A stretch of 7,280 nt of DNA from Desulfocapsa sulfexigens (GTDB lineage: Bacteria; Desulfobacterota; Desulfobulbia; Desulfobulbales; Desulfocapsaceae). Position numbers and translations under genes: made by a program. Of this stretch, positions 4,773-7,280 are shown one piece after another. Under the pieces are notes generated by a model, which did no database searches, was not told the DNA's origin, and saw only the letters and a list, made by a program, of their open reading frames with translations. Position 1 is the first letter of the stretch; each line of letters starts with the position of its first letter. The DNA lies in NCBI GenBank assembly GCA_015661935.1, contig DQVD01000276.1, positions 1-7,280 on the forward strand. Reading direction: 5' to 3'.

Positions 4773-7001
4773 ATGGAACTTCTGGCACCAGCCGGTAACA
4801 CCGAAAATTTTCTTGCAGCAATGGAAGCGGGCGCAGATGCGGTTTATGTCGGTGCCCCATCATTAAACGCCCGAAACCTTGCACGGGATTTGCGCCTTGA
4901 AGAAATTTTTTCCATGGTACAATACTGCCATAACAACGGAAAAAAAATCTACATTGCTGCCAATAGTCTTGTTCGTGAACAGGATCTCTCTCAGGCTGTG
5001 GAAACCCTCGGATACCTCGAGGCCATGCAAACAGATGGTCTTATTGTCCAGGATCTCGGACTTGTTCGCATCATAGGTGAATATTTCCCGGATATACCGC
5101 TCCATGCATCTACGCTTCTTTCTGCAAATAATTCATTGGCACTACAGGGTTTTCAGACCATGGGTTTTGAGCGTGTAGTACTGGCTCGCGAACTCACCCT
5201 TAAAGAAATCGAACTTCTTTGTCAAAAAAGCAGTATTGAGATTGAAGTTTTTGTCCATGGAGCGATCTGTTTTTCCTATTCAGGTCTTTGCCTGTTTTCT
5301 TCGTTTCTGGGAGGAAAGAGCGGATTACGAGGAAAATGCGTACAACCCTGTCGTCGTCATTATAGTTGGCGCAGCAAACAAGGGGGCAAACCCAGGTCAC
5401 AAACAAAACAAAAACAGAAATCAAAAACAGCAGGCAAGGGACAGTATCTTTTTTCAATGAACGATCTTTCCGCTTTAGAGGCTGTTCCTGCTTTAATAGC
5501 TGCAGGAGTCGCCTCACTTAAAATAGAAGGACGCCTGAGGTCTGCTCACTACGTTTCAAATATTGTTAAAGCTTACCGTCTGGTGATAGATGCAAGCTCT
5601 GGCAACTTCCAGGAAGCCTTAGCAGAAGCAAATATTCTCAGTAACCGCGCAATGGGTAGAAAGTCATCTTCCGGTTACTTTTTCTCCCCACAGCCAATGG
5701 CTGCAATCACGCCGTATCATTCAGGAAATACGGGTGATTTCATGGGCAGGCTTGGAGCTATCAGGACGTTCGAAGACAGGCTATACGCAAAACTCAGTTT
5801 AAAGGAAGAACTTTCGGAGGGGGATCGCCTGCGATTACACGCAGAACCATCCGGGAAAGGATTTGCCTTTACACTAAAAGAACTTCGCTCAGGAAATGAT
5901 GCTGTTGAAACAGCTCCAGCTGGTACTAAGGTACAGCTTCTTGTTCCTGACTGGGATTTCTACAAAAGTTCAGTAAGGATTGATGTTTACAGGGTTGATG
6001 TCAAGAAAGATAGCATCAGGCTTAATATCACACTTCCTGATATTCGAAAAAGCAGGGCTACGCTTGACGAGCTTTATTCTGAAAAGAGTGTTCATGTATC
6101 AAAAGTAATGGCTGAAATAGCCTCTCCACTCGCAGATGATGAAATCCCGGAAATTAAAAACCCGAAAGTATACGTTAGCAAAAAAACAAAAAAAGCTACC
6201 AGGAAAATAAAAAACCCATTGGATATATGGCTTCGCGTGGATTCTGCTAAATCACTTTTCAAGGTGTTGCCCTTTAACCCCACCCGATATCTGATCCCTG
6301 TCAACAAAGCCAATATGAGCCAGACAGGACAACTGAAACGATATCTCGGAAGAAGGGTTCGGGATCTCACATGGTGTTTACCGTCAGTATTATTTGAAGG
6401 CGAACAGGGAAGACTGAAAAAGCAAATTCAGTCACTTATTCGATCCGGCTTCAGAAGCTTTCAGCTTGGTCACATAACACAATTCACTTTTTTTCAAAAT
6501 GAACAGCGTGTGTATCTTTCTTCTGATTACACTGTTAATCTGCTAAATAGCCAGTCCGTAGTACTAATGGAGGAGGGCGGTCTTGAATCGGCACAACTCT
6601 CTATTGAAAGCGACAAAAAAATACTTATCGAACTTATTGCCAGATATCGCAGATACCACAGTGAGCTTAAACTTGGCCTCACAGTATATGGTGCTCCTGC
6701 ACTTTTTACGGCAAGACTTGATCCTGAACATTTTCAATACAACAAAACGCTGACAAGCCCTAAGCAGGAAGAGTTTATACTTGTAAAAAAAGAGAACGTT
6801 ACGGCCACGATCCCTGTACGCCCCTTTTCCTTGCTTCCTTATCTGTTTGAATTGAAATCAACAGGTCTCAATTATGCTGTAATCGATTTAAGCAATATGA
6901 ACATGGGTAAGAAAGAGATGGAGGAGTTAACCGAAAGATTGAGTGGTAGCGGCAAATACTCAAAGCTTCCAACCTTTAATTATTTAGGAACTCTTGAATA
7001 G
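4773..7001 (+). CDS. U32-family protein, long RlhA-like form
   Basis: U32 proteins are annotated as peptidases or collagenases. The characterised E. coli members RlhA, TrhP (YegQ) and UbiU/UbiV instead use Fe-S clusters for RNA or ubiquinone hydroxylation. The 742-residue protein starts with the canonical MELLAPAGN and has a first barrel at about 1-270. That barrel carries the U32 signature EVFVHGAICFSYSGLCLFSS (158-177) and RGKCVQPCRR (186-195). Cys166, Cys173, Cys189 and Cys193 are the candidate cluster ligands. LKIEGRLRSAHYV (249-261) is also typical. A lysine/glutamine-rich linker (about 201-223) and a second basic stretch (469-480) interrupt the protein. The C-terminal part (about 485-742) looks like a second, cysteine-poor barrel. 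The length exceeds RlhA (653). No clear Shine-Dalgarno precedes the ATG, only an A-run. A 23S rRNA hydroxylase role (as in RlhA) is plausible; a peptidase role is not excluded. Confidence 0.88.
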   Translation: MELLAPAGNTENFLAAMEAGADAVYVGAPSLNARNLARDLRLEEIFSMVQYCHNNGKKIYIAANSLVREQDLSQAVETLGYLEAMQTDGLIVQDLGLVRIIGEYFPDIPLHASTLLSANNSLALQGFQTMGFERVVLARELTLKEIELLCQKSSIEIEVFVHGAICFSYSGLCLFSSFLGGKSGLRGKCVQPCRRHYSWRSKQGGKPRSQTKQKQKSKTAGKGQYLFSMNDLSALEAVPALIAAGVASLKIEGRLRSAHYVSNIVKAYRLVIDASSGNFQEALAEANILSNRAMGRKSSSGYFFSPQPMAAITPYHSGNTGDFMGRLGAIRTFEDRLYAKLSLKEELSEGDRLRLHAEPSGKGFAFTLKELRSGNDAVETAPAGTKVQLLVPDWDFYKSSVRIDVYRVDVKKDSIRLNITLPDIRKSRATLDELYSEKSVHVSKVMAEIASPLADDEIPEIKNPKVYVSKKTKKATRKIKNPLDIWLRVDSAKSLFKVLPFNPTRYLIPVNKANMSQTGQLKRYLGRRVRDLTWCLPSVLFEGEQGRLKKQIQSLIRSGFRSFQLGHITQFTFFQNEQRVYLSSDYTVNLLNSQSVVLMEEGGLESAQLSIESDKKILIELIARYRRYHSELKLGLTVYGAPALFTARLDPEHFQYNKTLTSPKQEEFILVKKENVTATIPVRPFSLLPYLFELKSTGLNYAVIDLSNMNMGKKEMEELTERLSGSGKYSKLPTFNYLGTLE

Positions 7002-7252
7002 AGAACTTATATAATTCCAAGCAAATATCCCCTGGATTAATCAGTAGATAACTGTTTTGTTGATTCGTTTACGAAAAGAGACCTAACTCGTCAATACATT
7101 ACGTATTCGTACTTAGTGCGGCTTTTTAAAGTAACCGATAGTTGTTTACAAATATTGTCTGATATGCTGATTATTATGCTTATGTCGCAAATATGTTCAT
7201 GTATCGGAAAAACAAAGTTTCTGTGTGAATCATTCCCGGAAGTGGATACCAG
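7002..7252. other. AT-rich intergenic region after the U32 gene
   Basis: No gene, strong terminator or copy of the hairpin repeat is visible. Small dyads occur, such as TTCGT-TT-ACGAA (about 7064-7075) and AATAC...GTATT near 7095-7110, but neither is followed by a T-run. It probably contains the promoter of a gene lying beyond the window, but no convincing -35/-10 pair could be chosen. Confidence 0.4.
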
Positions 7253-7280
7253 ATGAAAACCAATTGTAGTTATTTCAGCC
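7253..7280 (+). CDS. Possible start of a gene cut by the window edge
   Basis: An ATG at 7253, preceded by GGAAG (7239-7243), opens a frame of nine codons (MKTNCSYFS) that runs off the window. The Shine-Dalgarno-like spacing and the Met-Lys start are suggestive, but nothing about function can be said from so few residues. Confidence 0.22.

Noticed and set aside
5200..5517. 105-codon minus-strand frame inside the U32 gene
   Set aside because: Lies entirely opposite the strongly conserved U32 signature region; a composition artefact.
6092..6370. 92-codon minus-strand frame with a hydrophobic run (IFLVAFFVFLL)
   Set aside because: The hydrophobic run is the reverse reading of the lysine-rich A-run (about residues 469-480) of the U32 protein, not a membrane protein.

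Overview
The window looks like chromosomal housekeeping DNA from an AT-rich member of the Desulfobacterota (the former Deltaproteobacteria, perhaps Desulfobacterales). This placement is inference. It rests on the protein styles: a FolE2-type GTP cyclohydrolase, a stand-alone IMP cyclohydrolase instead of a two-domain PurH, a short PurN with a GDGFYG segment, a solitary PyrR and a long U32 protein. No rRNA, tRNA, CRISPR array, phage or transposase gene is visible.

Layout. Positions 1-390 hold no confirmed gene but carry a long palindromic repeat (83-267). On the minus strand, metF (1140-2027) and folE2 (391-1128) form a tight two-gene unit read leftward. A divergent intergenic region (2028-2256) separates them from the plus-strand genes. 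These are an Hsp15/HslR-like S4 RNA-binding protein (2257-2652), a purH-purN-pyrR run (2781-4543) with 12- and 8-base gaps, and a 742-residue U32-family protein (4773-7001). The last 280 bases are non-coding except for a possible gene start at 7253.

Functionally the window leans towards folate and one-carbon metabolism. FolE2 starts tetrahydrofolate synthesis (and supplies 7-deazapurines). MetF reduces methylene-THF to methyl-THF for methionine. PurN consumes 10-formyl-THF in purine synthesis, and the IMP cyclohydrolase closes the purine ring. PyrR salvages uracil from PRPP. The AICAR formyltransferase step that normally sits in the C-terminal half of PurH is absent here and must be supplied elsewhere.

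The least ordinary feature is a pair of related long hairpin elements (83-267 and 4522-4691). Both begin TAAGG, then about 10 bases, then GAAATAA. Both end TATTTC, then 10-11 bases, then TAAG. They share a 31-32 base internal core in opposite orientation. The second supplies the last codons and the stop of pyrR. They look like copies of a dispersed MITE- or REP-like family. No protein-based novel system is evident; most of the window is ordinary metabolism.
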